From Mesaphorura yosii (taxonomy: Eukaryota > Arthropoda > Collembola > Poduromorpha > Tullbergiidae), in contig WIXG01000008.1 in assembly GCA_009869945.1 (NCBI GenBank), forward strand, positions 248,001-312,000: a stretch of DNA of 64,000 bases, given 5' to 3'. Shown here piece by piece: positions 37,235 to 49,704 of this stretch. Each line of letters starts with the position of its first letter. Positions within the stretch are counted from its first letter, which is position 1. The notes beneath the pieces were generated by a model. It saw only the letters and a program-made list of their open reading frames with translations, ran no database searches and had not been told where the DNA came from. The position numbers and the translations under genes are program-made.

Positions 37235-37908
37235 GGTAGAATTCACAGGTTACAAACACGAGTCTGGCAACGAGTTATTGACCGTGTGAATGGAAGTCTC
37301 AACTTTTAATTCGCGAGACACGACTCAAGATTCGTAAAATTGTGGTTGCGTTACGAGCCAAGTGCGGTGCGAGTAATCTTATCGCAATTGGCTGGCAATC
37401 ACAATACGGGTTTTCGTGAGAGGGAACCACAACAAGGACCTAGAAATCGATTTGGAGGTCAGGGTATCAGCGAAAGTTAAGATTACTCACTGTCTGGTCA
37501 TCATTGCTAAATGTCGAAGAAAGTTCACGCCGTGCCACGCATGACGCTGCATTGTCTCACGCGTAAGGTTTTCTGGTTGTTATTCTTCCATTTGATACAA
37601 GGCTCTGGACACATTTACATTCACTAATATTGATGGTGCTAAATGGCAAATGGGAATAACATTGAATGTTTCAATCGATCAAGATCGTATAACTTCACGT
37701 GGAATCTTTGTAAGAACCTTCACGATAATGGAAGCTTTCAGCAAATATAATTTTTAGCTGAACCAATTTTGCAACCTTTCAATTTATTGTACGATGAATT
37801 CTTGCATTTTCGAAATTGACAGAAATTAAATTAACAATAAAAGAGTACGAATGCTTGCCGAGCATACATATAACGGAAGTACAATTATTTCATGCGAAGG
37901 AGTTTTAT
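37235..37908. other. Gap between lipase and claspin 3' end
   Basis: About 670 bases hold the lipase upstream region and the claspin 3' flank. I see no exon or repeat. Confidence 0.4.
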
Positions 37909-40900
37909 TCACGTCTTAATCCACTTGAACACGCTTGTAGATTTTCTAGCATTGGATGCCCCAGCGACTTTAGGGTCCACCTTCGCCATCTTTGTGGGTT
38001 GAAATTTGGCAGGATTCTTGGCCTGATAAACCAACCACGTTATTAAACGCTGTGGCAATTGTCAAAATGCGCAATAAGTATGGATGGACAAAATTCTTAC
38101 CTTTCTCTTATTTTTGTGCTCTTCGGCAGGGTCAACGGAATGCGACGTTTCCTTCTCCGATGGAGATTGAACAGTAAACACGAACTTTCTTGAGTTGGCT
38201 TTAGAGCCTACCAATGACAGCTCACACGCTTTATTGAGTCCTGCGATTTTACTCAGGAATGGCGACCCGCGTCGCAGAAATGAACTTGAGAGTTGCTGCA
38301 AGGTGAAAAGCACGATAAGTTGTAAATTAAATGGTTTTAAGAAAAAATCGACTGATGGTAAACCTGACCTCACCTTGGATTTTGGACTCATAGGCGACGG
38401 AGCATCTTTCCCAAACACTGATTTTGAAGGTGCTCCACCAATTTCACAGGAATTTCTGCTCGGGTCATCACCTTCCGACGCAAACTTGCTAGATGAATTC
38501 AGTCTTGAACACGAGCCTTCATTCAGTATGCTCATGCTGTCCTGAGAGAATGAAACAAAGCTCTCTATTTTGCGCATGGTGTTTCTACCAATCCCAAAGC
38601 AGCGCGATTGGGTGGTTTCCTTCACAATCTTGATCAAACTATGACTTTCTTCGTCGTCACTTTCTGCTCGTTTCTGCAACTGAGGATTATCGTTCATCCA
38701 CTTTATTTTGTCGAGATGTTGTTGCTGCCATCTTATATCGGCTTCGTCCTCAACTGATTCTTCCATTCCATCGAATCTGGCATCGTCGTCCATCATATCT
38801 GGATTTAAAGGAGCACATTTATGAAAACATCAACCTAAGGCAAAGAGGAATTAATTAGGCATACCCAAATTTCCCCAAGTAAACAGCTTTTGTCGGGCAT
38901 TTCCATCTCCGTGCAAATCGCCATTTTCCAGAAACCTATTTTGCAGTTCTCGAACTGCGCGTTGGTCCTCATCAAGCATTTGCCTCAGATGCGCCTTTTC
39001 GACTTGAGCCTTCACAACGTCTTCGTCCAATACTTCCTCGTTGTTGACAAGATCGTCTAAGTCAGCGTCCAAGTTACACTCGTCCTCGTCACTAGACGCT
39101 TCTTCACTTCCAGAGAGTTCTGCTTCGTCTTCAACCAAGTCACGTCGTATTCTTCCTGATTTCGTCTTGAAGGCTTTGAATGGTTTTGGTTTTTCTTCCT
39201 CTTCATTGTCCTCGTCTTCGCCGTCCAAATCCATCAATTCAGACTCTGAATCTGAGTCGGTTATGAAATTGTCGAGGCCATTGTTTTCAACATACACGAA
39301 TTCATCTATAAATCGACACGGCAGACGCGTGAATTAGCATTTTTAATACAATTACAAGGCTACAGGCACAATTAAATATTCATTACGTGAATACCTTCAT
39401 CATCTGATTTTTCTTCCAACACTTGGATTCTACTGAATTTCTTATTCTCTATCGGTGGATTTTCTTCTTCGGGCTCTGCCTTTTCCTTATCTTCTTTTTC
39501 ACCTGAGTCTCTATCTCGAAACAAAATTCGTGATTTCGTTAATATGTCTGACAACTTGGGCGTTTCTTGGTCGCGGCTTGCTGCACCAGTTGTATGTACA
39601 GGAGTAACAGGAGTCTGCGCACTGAGTTCATTGTCTTCATTCGTCTCCGGTGCACTTTGGCTAAAATTCAAATTGGAGTATTGGCTATCTTGGGGTGTGT
39701 CCGGTTGTTGTGTCGGGAATTTCGCCGAACAGAGTCCAAGCATAGCATCCTCATCTTGAGTAGACTGTGGCAGATCTGTGGTCGCAGGTGGAACTAGCAT
39801 CTCATTATTTACAAGATCCACAATTCCATCAGAGTCATTTGTAACGGGAACTTCATCAGCCTTGTCGGTTATAGTTGTGTCGACAATCTCGTCGGTGTAA
39901 ATTTCTTCCAGATCTTTATCAAATGGAGTTGGACTTAGCGATAGTGACGAAAACTTGTCCTCTTTATCATCGTTATCTTGTCTTCGGCTATATGTGCGAA
40001 TACCAAGTGGTCTTAATAGAATCTCCGGGGTCGTATCCTTCAAATTGAGAGAAAGAAAATCATTTATACTCGCATTCGAATCAAGCCAGTTCAGAACTTT
40101 ACAAGTGAAATGTCATTGGACTGATTGGACAAAGTACCTTCAATTCGAAAGCAGATCTCAGCCACTGCGAATTTGTTTGAAACTCTGCGCTGGAGCTCTT
40201 TCTTAGCAAACTGTTGCTCCGGAAGTCTTCTGATTCGCCATCGGCACTTGAATTTTTTTCGAGGTCTTCCTTGATTGCAGCTTCACAGAACTTATCCAAG
40301 TGCTCCACAGGTTGCATTGGGGACTTTGGAGCGTCTGTCTCTGGATTTTCATTGCTATTCTCGTCGCTATCTTCAAACAACAGGGCTCTCGACCTTCGCG
40401 AGGAAGGCTGGATCTTTTCTGCGTCTTCCTCAGCGTCATTCTCATTTTCCTTGTCAGATTTATTATCCTCGCCTGTCTCTTCGTCGTCGTCACCTTCCTC
40501 AGCTTCTGAGTAATCACTGGCCAGGTCCACTATTTCTGGATCGTCATCACTAACCGGATCAACTTCTTCCGCTTCTTCATCCATGAAAATAAGCTTTTTC
40601 CCTTTCCTCTTCTTCTCTTTCTGATCGAAGTATTCTTGAAGTGCTTCTTCGTCAGTTTCGTCAGGTTCACTTTCACCAGAGCTGCTAATATCCTCTTCGA
40701 TTTCCTCCTCAACTTCTTTATCCTCTGGATACTTTTCTTCATTGTATATTGCAAAAGCCTTTACCTTCTCTTCATACTCCTTCAATTTTCTAGCTTGGAT
40801 TTGCGCTTTTAGTTTCTCCTGCAAAGTCGCGAATTTCAATCCTGGAGGTGTTTTTCCAGATGAAGGGGAAGCAACTGCTGCAGGCTTTGCGTCATTAGCT

Positions 40901-43031
40901 GCTTCAAGTTCAAATTCGTTGTGTGCTATGTAATGAAAGTTTTCCACAACCTCTTTCTCCACTCCCTGAGAATCTTCAACTTTCTTGCACACCCTGAAAC
41001 ATTCAATTAAAGTAAGGTCATTAAGAATTCTTACTTGTAACACGAAGTTCTTCAATTTCTACTGTAGTAATCAAGCAATGCTTACTGAACGTTAAAGTGC
41101 TCTTCTTGTGGCTTCTTTGGTACAATCGTATGCTTTACAAATCTGTTCATGAGTGCTTGAATTTTGCTTTGTGATCCCTTACTACCACTTCGTTTTCGAG
41201 TCGGTGACTCTTTTTCTAAGTTCAAATCAATGAAATTCTCATTGTTATCCTTCGATATCGTTGGTTTCAACTGCGCTATTTTCTTATAATTCGGAAGTGA
41301 TTCCAGTAGTTCCCGAATACTTTTCTTCTTGGGAACTCCAGACTCGGCCGCTTGCACTTCAATTTTCGTTTCATTTTCTACAATACCGCTTGTCTCCGAC
41401 TTAGATGGGGGAGAATGACGAAGTGGAACCTCATTCTCCACGGTTTCCACTTCCATATTTTCCTGGGCTTGTTGTTTATCTTCACTTGGTTCCTGAATCT
41501 GAGTCTGTCCATCTTTTTCATGTTTTTTATCGATTTCATCTTGGAGCCATTTTTGCACGGCAGTCTTAGGCTTGCTAACATTTAAATCATCAGCAAATAC
41601 TACTGGTTCTTTAGATTGCAGATTAGCCGCCAGATGACCTCCAGAGCGGTCTTCCTCGCTGATTTCTTCCAAGACTTTGGAGTCATTAATCTCTATTTCT
41701 TCATCTTCATCAATTACAGCTTCGTTTGAAGTTGTGTCAAGCCAATTTTTGACCGTAGCCGTTGACTGTGGGTGCTCAGTTCCAAGAATATCATCCACTT
41801 TTTTAATTTCAGCTCTACGGAATATTTCCTCTTCCTCAGAGTCGGAGTGTTTGACTTCATGGCTTTCTTTATTGAAGTCAGGATTATTTCCCAACGCTTT
41901 GTCTTCAATCGTCAGGTCCACTACATAATTAATTTTTCGCAAGTTGGGAATCTGAGATTTAGGAATATTACTAGACACAACTTTTGTGGAAGATGATTGG
42001 GGCTTGCTATTGCTACAGATTTCAGCCGCAGTAGGTTTGTTAGTAGTGTGATTCGGATTTCTTCGTTGAAGAAACGCATCAAGAGATAATTGCTTGGGTT
42101 TGTAATATGGAAGCTTTACTGCTCGTTCTCGTTGTAACTTCTGCGTTTGGCTAGTGATTTTCTTCATGGTTTCATCTCGTTCTTTCCTCGAGGGGAGTTT
42201 TTTCTTCTTTTCTACAGATTTAATGCGACATTGTTACAGACATTTTAATGCTTCTATATTATGTGCAGCAAGCTGAAGGCTGAAGAATATAGCTTACCTT
42301 TTGCATTAGACTTTCCCTTGGAAGGAATTGATTTGGTCGGAGTGGAGCTGGCATGTACATCAAGCAGTTCCTCTTCATCGCTATCATCGGTCAAATATGT
42401 GCGTTTTCTTTCGGGTTGCTTTACACTTTCCTTTCTATCATTATCAGAAGATAGATTTGGACGAACATATTTATTTGCATCATCACTGTCAGACTCCTCC
42501 GAATAAAGCTTGCTTCTGTGAGGTTTGACAGGTTTACTACTGTCCAATAACTCTCCGTCACTTTCACTCCCAAATAGCTGCTTCTCATCCTTTTCGGCGG
42601 CCTCATCGCTTGATTCATCTGAGAATAATTTGCTACTCAAACGCTTGGGCTTGGTCTTGGCTTTGATCTCAGCGTCTGACAAATCAGAATCGGTGTCTTT
42701 GATCAACTGGGCAATTGAGGGTTCTGCGCGCTTCGCATCTAAACGATTTACGATGTGGATTTCTGGAGTTAGTCAACTTCTCCATAAAATGTGATAAGTA
42801 CGTGCGGTGTTTACCTGATTTCAGGGAGATGATGTTCTCCACTTCACTGTCATCACTTTCGCCAAAGATTTTGCGACCAGATTCCAGTTCTTTTGATGGG
42901 TCTTGAAATTCTTCTATAATCTGCAAGCCACCCTCATCATCGCTTAGTCCTGTTGATCTGGGTGCTTCATTTGATTCTGGGAAGTGCGGAATATCGTCAG
43001 TGCCTTCGTCTCCCATGACTTGGGTCAGCAT
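37909..43031 (-). CDS. CLSPN: Claspin, replication checkpoint mediator
   Basis: Claspin links ATR to CHK1 at stalled replication forks and travels with the fork. The nine exons from the Met at 43031 are 43031-42815, 42738-42298, 42211-41086, 40993-40138, 40037-39395, 39305-38865, 38798-38374, 38295-38101 and 38022-37909, giving 1485 residues. The protein is very rich in Ser, Asp, Glu and Lys. The conserved core is TKSGRIRRDLVEDEAELSGS followed by LRQMLDEDQRAVRELQ, FLENGDLHGDG and the KLFTWGN block. The C-terminus carries KFVFTVQSPS, as in claspin. The open frame continues about 35 codons upstream of the Met to a stop near 43160, so a 5' exon may have been missed. Claspin is commonly near 1300 residues. 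Confidence 0.9.
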
Positions 43032-43628
43032 TCGGTCAGGTGCTGATGAAGACGTGCTTGTAACATAGGTACCACCCGCGCCGACCACAGTCTCAGCAGC
43101 TTTGGTATTGTCCCTCTTTTTAAACGGAACCGTACTTTGGGTACTTTCGTCAGTTGATTAAGCGATCACTATCAACTGTTCCAGAACTGCACTATAACTG
43201 CACTGCTTGTTCAATTAGCCTTAGAATGCTTTAAATGGTGCGATTAGTGTTTAGTGATTTCAGCTGTTGAAACTTCTTGCAGCTCATGACTTCGTTGTTC
43301 CTGGCGAGCGAGGGTTGGTGAGCCGCTCTTGTACGTGTTTCCCTCAATTGCACGAGAAGAATGCTTGTTGTATGAATTCTTTGTTCATACGCTTCGGCAA
43401 GGTGCGATGTAATCATCCCTCACTCATGTTATAAGTAATCTGTCTCAAAATTGCCCCAACTCTAACTCCGCCGAAATGCTGAGCTGCTGAAAGCGCAAAA
43501 TATCGTGTATCCGAAATGAGAAAGTTCTGTCTGGACAATTTCTGCAGTTAACAGACTTCGAATTTCCAGACTCAAGATTAACGAGACAGCGTTAGCCACG
43601 TTTAGGGGCACGTGCGACCAGTTGGAGG
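43032..43628. promoter_or_regulatory. Divergent upstream region, claspin / zinc finger
   Basis: This 600-base gap separates two divergent genes, so it should hold both promoters. Part of its left side (to about 43160) may still be coding for claspin. I see no repeat. Confidence 0.45.
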
Positions 43629-46155
43629 ATGGATGGCTTGGAGTGTCTAATTTGTTCAGAGGCAAGCGTTCCAAGGACGGGCTACAACTCTTTTGTCAGC
43701 GTCCGTGGCCAGCAAATCGACCTACTGTGGGAGCTCTTCCAAATTGACAACGAACAGCGACGCTGTGATTTCGGCCCTAATGAAGATGATAGTGTGTTAT
43801 GCTGTTCGTGTGAAGAAAAGGTATCATTGAAACTCGTTTATCAAGCAGGCATGTTTTGAATTTGTAATTAATTTTTGTCTACCCGCTTCAGTTGAACCAA
43901 GTTCAGGACATCATGTGTCAACTGCACGAATTACAGAAGAGACTTGAAGAACTTCGTATCGACATTAAGTCGTGTGTTGAGAAATCAAACACGACTGAAC
44001 TCCTGTCAGCGGATAATTGCAAACTTCGTTCCTGGCGAGCCAAAATTTTGTCAGGTTTGTAATACTTACCTACCACTGCACTTTGCTTCATGTTGAATCC
44101 ACCTTGTAGCATGTCATTTTCGCTCTGCAGGCAGTCAAAGCAAGGCTAACAATACTAATAGTAGGATTGATGAAATTCAAGTAGCAATTAAGCAAGAAGC
44201 AACCGATCTGGAGTTGCCATTACTATCGCCGTCACCGCCAATGTTTCACGATGACTTCAACTCGACTGACTTCTCAAACCCTGTATCTCCCATTCCAGTT
44301 AGTTATGAAGCCCAACAAATTGATTCCTTTCCTAGTTCCAAGCGGATCATGCAAGATCTGAGAATTGAGCTACGACGTATTGACGAGTTTTATCCGGCCC
44401 TGCAATACGCAGCCACAATTAACTTACATATGAAATCAGAAGCAGAAAGCCAAGATTTTGTGCCAGGCGACGGTTTCTATTATTTTGATGCCGAAAGTTA
44501 CAAATTACCATCGCGGTGCCGAGTGCCCGATTGTAAGAGTTTAAAACGATTTACTAACTCCAAAGCTTTAAGTAGGCACTTTAGGTGGGTGAAGATGACT
44601 CTAGAATTTTTTGGCCAACTTTTATGTGTAGCAAAGTTTTATGGTTGCGTAATTTGTATTTTAGAGACGTTCATCGCCACAAGACTTCGGATCGATGCAA
44701 TCGACTGAAGAGGCAGGAACTCTATTCAATGGAGGAAACCTTCTTAAAAAAAGTCATCAGGGCAGATTCAGATTCAAACGTTCGAGATATATCAACGACT
44801 AGTCTGCCGAGCGAGGACGTTGGAAGTGACCAAAGGGACCAAATTCCGAGCACAATCAACGATGTCAAACTTGACGAGAGCAAGTACGAAAAGTTCCCCA
44901 CAGAATGCAAAGAACTGGGTTGCAAAAGCAAAGGCTGTTTCACAAAACAGAAACTTAAACGGTAAGCAGTATCAAAACTAATTTCAAGAACATTTTTCGA
45001 AATAGTTTCGATACTCGTTCATTCGCCTTTTACAGGCACATTTTTCACGTTCATATCGTCCGTGCTCAGCAACACAAACCCAAGCAGATATGGGAAGAGT
45101 GCACGTATCCAACTCGCTGTCCGTATCCAAACTGCAAGCAGACGAAATTGTTTCACAGGAAGGTTGTGTTTCGAAGGCACATATCCAGAATCCATCAGGC
45201 AGGAAGAAAGGAGGATCCATTCAACAAGTTCAAGTACCCAATAAATTGCCCAGTTGAAGGCTGCAAAAGTCAGAATTTGTTCATGAACAAAAGCAGACTC
45301 CGCTTTCACGTAAAAAGTGTCCACAGGCGTAAACTCGGCATGGAGGAAGGGCTATCGAGCGAGGCCGAATGTTCAGCAAGTGTAACTGCATCAGAGCAGG
45401 CAGTTGTATGTGAAGTTTGTGGTTTGGTCATCGTTAACGCGAAATGTTTGGAAAATCACATGCGAGGGCACACGGGCGAATTTCTTGAATGCGAAAAATG
45501 TGACGCAAAGTTTCGCTCTCGACCAGGTTTGCTTCAACACAAACGTGCCCATCATTCTGACGTTCCTCCCGTGTTCCAATGCCCGCACTGTCCGAAAACA
45601 TTCAAAGTGAAACAACTGCTTAAAGTGCACATGTGGAGACACACGGGACACAAACGAAAAGTTTGCGAGATTTGCTCGCAAAGATTTATGTTCAAGGTTC
45701 TGCTAGACGAACACAAACGCTTCGTGCACTACAAAGAACTTGGCCTGGAACCGATTAGGTGTAAAATCTGCAACAAAATATACAGCAGGCCAAAGTATTT
45801 GCAGGAGCATACGAAGACTCACACAGGCGGAGGTCGTTTCGCGTGCACGCTGTGCCCTTACAACACTGAACGAAGTAAAGATCTACAAGAGCACGTCAGT
45901 ACAGTTCACTGTAAAGAATTTCCGTTCATGTGCAATCAGTGTGGAAAAAGATTTAAATTGGAAAGAAGACTCGTCGAGCACGAAAAGTACCATCAGGACG
46001 ATTACCCGTTCCAGTGTCCGATATGCAAAAGAAAATGTGCGTCCGGCCGAACCCTTGCTCATCATTTACGCAGGAAGCATTCTAAAACGGACTTGGAAGA
46101 ACAGGCATCCAATGCCGAGGTTCTTGCTAGCGCTGGCAGTTGTAGCAATATTTGA
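43629..46155 (+). CDS. C2H2 zinc-finger protein with ZAD-like N-terminus
   Basis: This is a probable DNA-binding regulator. The exons are 43629-43820, 43892-44054, 44131-44584, 44665-44961 and 45036-46155, giving 741 residues. The N-terminus has a CLIC plus CCSC pair around about 55 residues and then a helical LxxxQDIMCQLHELQKRL stretch, which resembles the arthropod zinc-finger-associated domain. About twelve fingers follow. The first four are atypical with longer Cys-Cys spacing (for example CPYPNCKQTKLF...H), and the last eight are classical CxxC...HxxxH. The middle is acidic and unstructured. A poly(A) signal lies at 46181-46186. The target is unknown. Confidence 0.9.
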
Positions 46156-46347
46156 ACGAAGTTAATTTTGAAAGTATTAGAATAAAAGGAGTTTAAAGGC
46201 ACACGAAGATTAAGGACTTTTACTTTTATCTGTCATAATTTTAGACTTTTGTACTCGTTACATATGTAAACTAAAGGCATATCACACACAGTAAATTTTT
46301 ATTTGATTGTGTGATAACACTAGATGAATAGACTAGCGCTTTGCAAG

Positions 46348-47973
46348 TTATGGAATTGATGACGGGGCAGGTGATGATTCCTCGTGATCGCGATGGCACG
46401 GCTCGTCATCCTGGTGGTGGTGTGGACCAGACAGGCCTCCTTGTTGAGTCAGTCCCATATTGAAAGCAATGGCAGACACGGTGGAAGAGCATCGACGGTA
46501 CAGGGCATGGCCGCTACCCCAGAAGAGCATTTTGCCCAGTTTCGACTCGAGAGCCATGTCTTCAGCCTCCGTGACGTTTCTCTCAACTCGCGGCTCCTCT
46601 TCAGGGAATGGCGCTGGCTCCTCAGCTTTCAGAATATAGATTTTGAATTCCCTAATAAATACAAGGTAAAGCTTAGCACGAAAGCATCATCTGAGCACGA
46701 AAGTCCCTCAGCTTCATTTATGTGAGGTGCTTACACCAAAACAGCAAACAACAATGGCTCCAATCACAAGGAAAGTAATGAAGAATCCAATTCTCACTAC
46801 ATAACCTATAAACTCAGAAAAAAAGGGTCAGAATAATACCAATTTACCTATGAATAATTCAGAACAACCTGGCCAAGGCTTTTTTCCTTGTCCTCTCATG
46901 TGATTCCACGTCGTGTATTTCAGAGACTTTTCAGTGTCGCCATATTGAACGAAGCTGAGAGCAAGTAGGCCAATCATGACCACTGGTGAAACAATACGCC
47001 AGCAGATAAGAAGATATATGTTCGGCGATTTTCCTGAATTCATTCAATACATATGAAAAATCTGTAGATAGATACATGGTGGAGATGCAAGTTAACTTAA
47101 TTCAATACGAATTAATTTATGTTTTTGCAGTACCTGTCATAAGTCTGATATCGTAACTGAATCTGTATATTAATCAAACAATTAGATGCAGTCAACATGT
47201 CCGTACAGTGAAAACATAAGCGTCAAGCTTTACTGTTTCAAGCCATAGATCCATGCAACGCCAATACATTCGATGAAAGCAGCGGTTAACTAAAATTCAG
47301 GAGTAAAAGTGAATCGTTTAAATAGTAGGATAAATATGCATAAAGAAAAAGAAGTGTCTAGTTTGCAGTAAACTCGTCCAGGAATGTCAGTATGTAATAA
47401 CCCCAACCAAATGCAAACACAATTGAACAGCAGCACAAAATAGCGCAAACAGCAGCTAATACAGGAATAAGAAAGCAAAAATAACGTCGGCAAAAATAAA
47501 TAAAGCAAAGCTATGGTCAGGTATAGAACGGACAAAAACTCGATTAACTCGTTAGTCTTACTCGTGATTTTAATCTCCAAGTTAAATAGGTTCAGCTCAT
47601 GCAAGGTTGTAACAATTCCTTCCACAATGGTGAACCCGCTTCCAATACCAAGAGAAAGCAGCATAAGGAAGAAGAGAAAGGCCCAGATTTGTGGTGCCGG
47701 AAACGAAACCATTGCTTCGGTAAATACAATGAAGACCTGGTGGAACCCAAAGTTCGCAGTTAGTCTTCCATATGATGATTAACAAACATTATTTATAATG
47801 GAGTTAGACTTTACCAATCCAGTGCCTTGCGCGGACTGAAAATATAGAAAAATATACATCGCATTGTATTAGCTTGGAAAGTAATTTAACTCCAAAATAG
47901 TGTACACGGGTGAGAGCAATTTCTTACTGCTCTGCTTTCACTACCGAGTTCCTTCACGAAAATTGCAAGTCAA
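46348..47973 (-). pseudogene. SLC6 transporter, 5'-truncated copy
   Basis: This is the 3' half of a sodium/neurotransmitter symporter-like gene. Visible blocks, in order, are IFVKELGSESRA, the 21-base exon 47835-47815 encoding SAQGTGL (family: SGPGLAF), [29 protein letters not shown], a membrane segment with [52 protein letters not shown], and a long His-rich cytoplasmic tail ending at 46348. Sequence for the first five or so membrane segments, including the sodium-site NxWRFP block, is absent up to the neighbouring gene. An in-frame TGA precedes the first block, and the exon near 47370 ends in a stop unless a GC donor is used. It is probably a partial duplicate, although the 3' exons remain open. 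Confidence 0.6.
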
Positions 47974-48079
47974 TTGAACTGAACATAACATGAGATGCAT
48001 TGAGGCAAGCGTGAAAGCCAAACGAATAGCCAATTACAATAAAAGTTTATTGCCAAGTAACCATACGTCAAGAAACAAG

Positions 48080-49704
48080 TTATCTTCTCAGCATGCGCAA
48101 ATACAGTTGCAATAGAGCGAGGAGCCCAAGATTGACTCCACTTGTCCCGGCACCGCTGTTTTCTGTCGTTGGATCCGCTTCTGTCGTTGGATCCGCTTCT
48201 GTCGTTGGATCCGCTTCTGTCGTAGTTGGCTCCGCTTCATCTGGAGGAGCTTGACCACAGACCGCCCGGTTTCGATTGACTTTCACAGCCATTTCAATTA
48301 TGTTGCTCCCCAGAAAGAAATCGGTGGAAACGATCATCGTGCGAGAGTACCACTCGGGACGCTGCCACCAGAACGTCAGTGGAATATTGGTCATCTGTGC
48401 AAAGCCACGCAGGCCTAACAGCGGGTACAAAATGTAGTCGGAGGTCTTGGGCGTCATTTCGGCCTGCGAGGACCAAAATATGCCTTTGCATCCATATTCA
48501 GGCAGAGCCACATTGGCAAAGTAGTCTTCCAGTGGCTGTACTTTGTTCACGTCTCCCCAAGCCTGCAATAGGCAATAAAATCTATAAACCGTGTCGACAC
48601 CACTTTTTCTGACTACGCACGACGTACATGAATTAAATACGGCCATAGAAAATCGTATTTGCTTCGGATGTCGTCCCGTTGATAAGTGAGTATCACGTTT
48701 TTCTTTAGATTCCAGACGTCATTCAGCGTCAAATTCATAGTCGCATTGCTTTTGTGGATAAGGAGATTGCCAACGTGCTCCTGAACATATTCTACGAGTT
48801 CCTCATGCCGTTCGACATTGTCCATTCCAACGGGGAAGCCATGAAAATCCATGAAAATGAGTTCGTTTGTCTCGGTTACGAACTTATTGATATCGTCAAA
48901 TAGAGTAATCAAGGGCGCGTATCGCGCGTTGCCATGATTAATCCAAAACTTTTCGTCTGTTTCTGGATAGTGGGCCACACGCATGTCCAGGTACCGGACC
49001 CCGTGCACGAACTGCCGGTACAATTGTTCCTCTTGGCAGACCGAATACCGTACATTGAGGGGGTCGGATGCGACGGGATCATACTCTTGAATGGCACCTG
49101 CGTCATGAGTTCCTGGAATCATCAGAGAGTGGAGTGGGATGTCACCAATTATGTCCTTCAGATCATTCATCCACGTGGGGTACTTTCGGAAGCAGTTGGT
49201 AAGCAACGGGACCGAGCCTCCGTTCACGATTTTCATGTAGCTGATCCAGTAGCCCAGGCAGTTATCCCCGTCCGATGAACCATTTAACGGTGGGCGTCCA
49301 AATCGTATCGATGTCTTAAAGTATCCGTCTCCTGCCGTTAGTAGGACAACAGCAAGAGCAGATGCCTTATAGTCAAAGGATGGTTCCACTGAAGCCGGGT
49401 CCAAATTGAACAACCCAATCCAATCGTCGGAGTCGGGGGCCGGAAACCTGGCCCAGTTCAGCTCTATCATCGTGTCCTGAATGACGCCATCGACAGGAGG
49501 GTCCACGACGGGACTGACTGTTACGAACACTTCGGGCTCAGTGAACAAATCTGAGAAAATTTAATTGACGAATTCATTGATTGTGTCACGCGAAAGAATG
49601 CCCGCCAAGAACTATAGTCACTCACCCTGAACTGCATTGACATGCGTGAAAGTAGTAAAAATCAGGAACGCACTGAAAAGAAACAGGACACTGGGTCCAC
49701 CCAT
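48080..49704 (-). CDS. Secreted PI-PLC X-domain protein
   Basis: This resembles PLCXD-type phosphoinositide phospholipases that have only the catalytic X domain. The exons are 49704-49626, 49550-48628 and 48562-48080, giving 494 residues. A signal peptide (about 1-25) is followed by an N-terminal beta-rich domain with WIGLFNLDP. The X domain has the two active-site His regions, HSLMIPGTHDAGA and FWINHGNARY, and EELVEYVQEHVG. Near the C-terminus is a Thr/Glu/Asp-rich repeat, then a small-residue region and a short hydrophobic end (LGLLALLQLYL), which suggests a GPI or tail anchor. The EF-hand, PH and C2 domains of signalling PLCs are absent. Confidence 0.88.
48162..48232. repeat. 18-base coding minisatellite
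   Basis: Three near-identical copies of an 18-base unit (plus strand TCTGTCGTTGGATCCGCT) and one diverged copy lie in tandem inside the last exon of the PLC-X gene. They encode the six-residue unit TTEADP. The identity of the copies points to recent slippage or unequal exchange, so copy number is likely to vary between individuals. Confidence 0.85.

Noticed and set aside
31031-43031. SMC5 and claspin proximity as a genome-stability gene cluster
   Set aside because: They are separated by an unrelated secreted lipase gene, lie on opposite strands, and share no promoter, so the proximity is most likely incidental.
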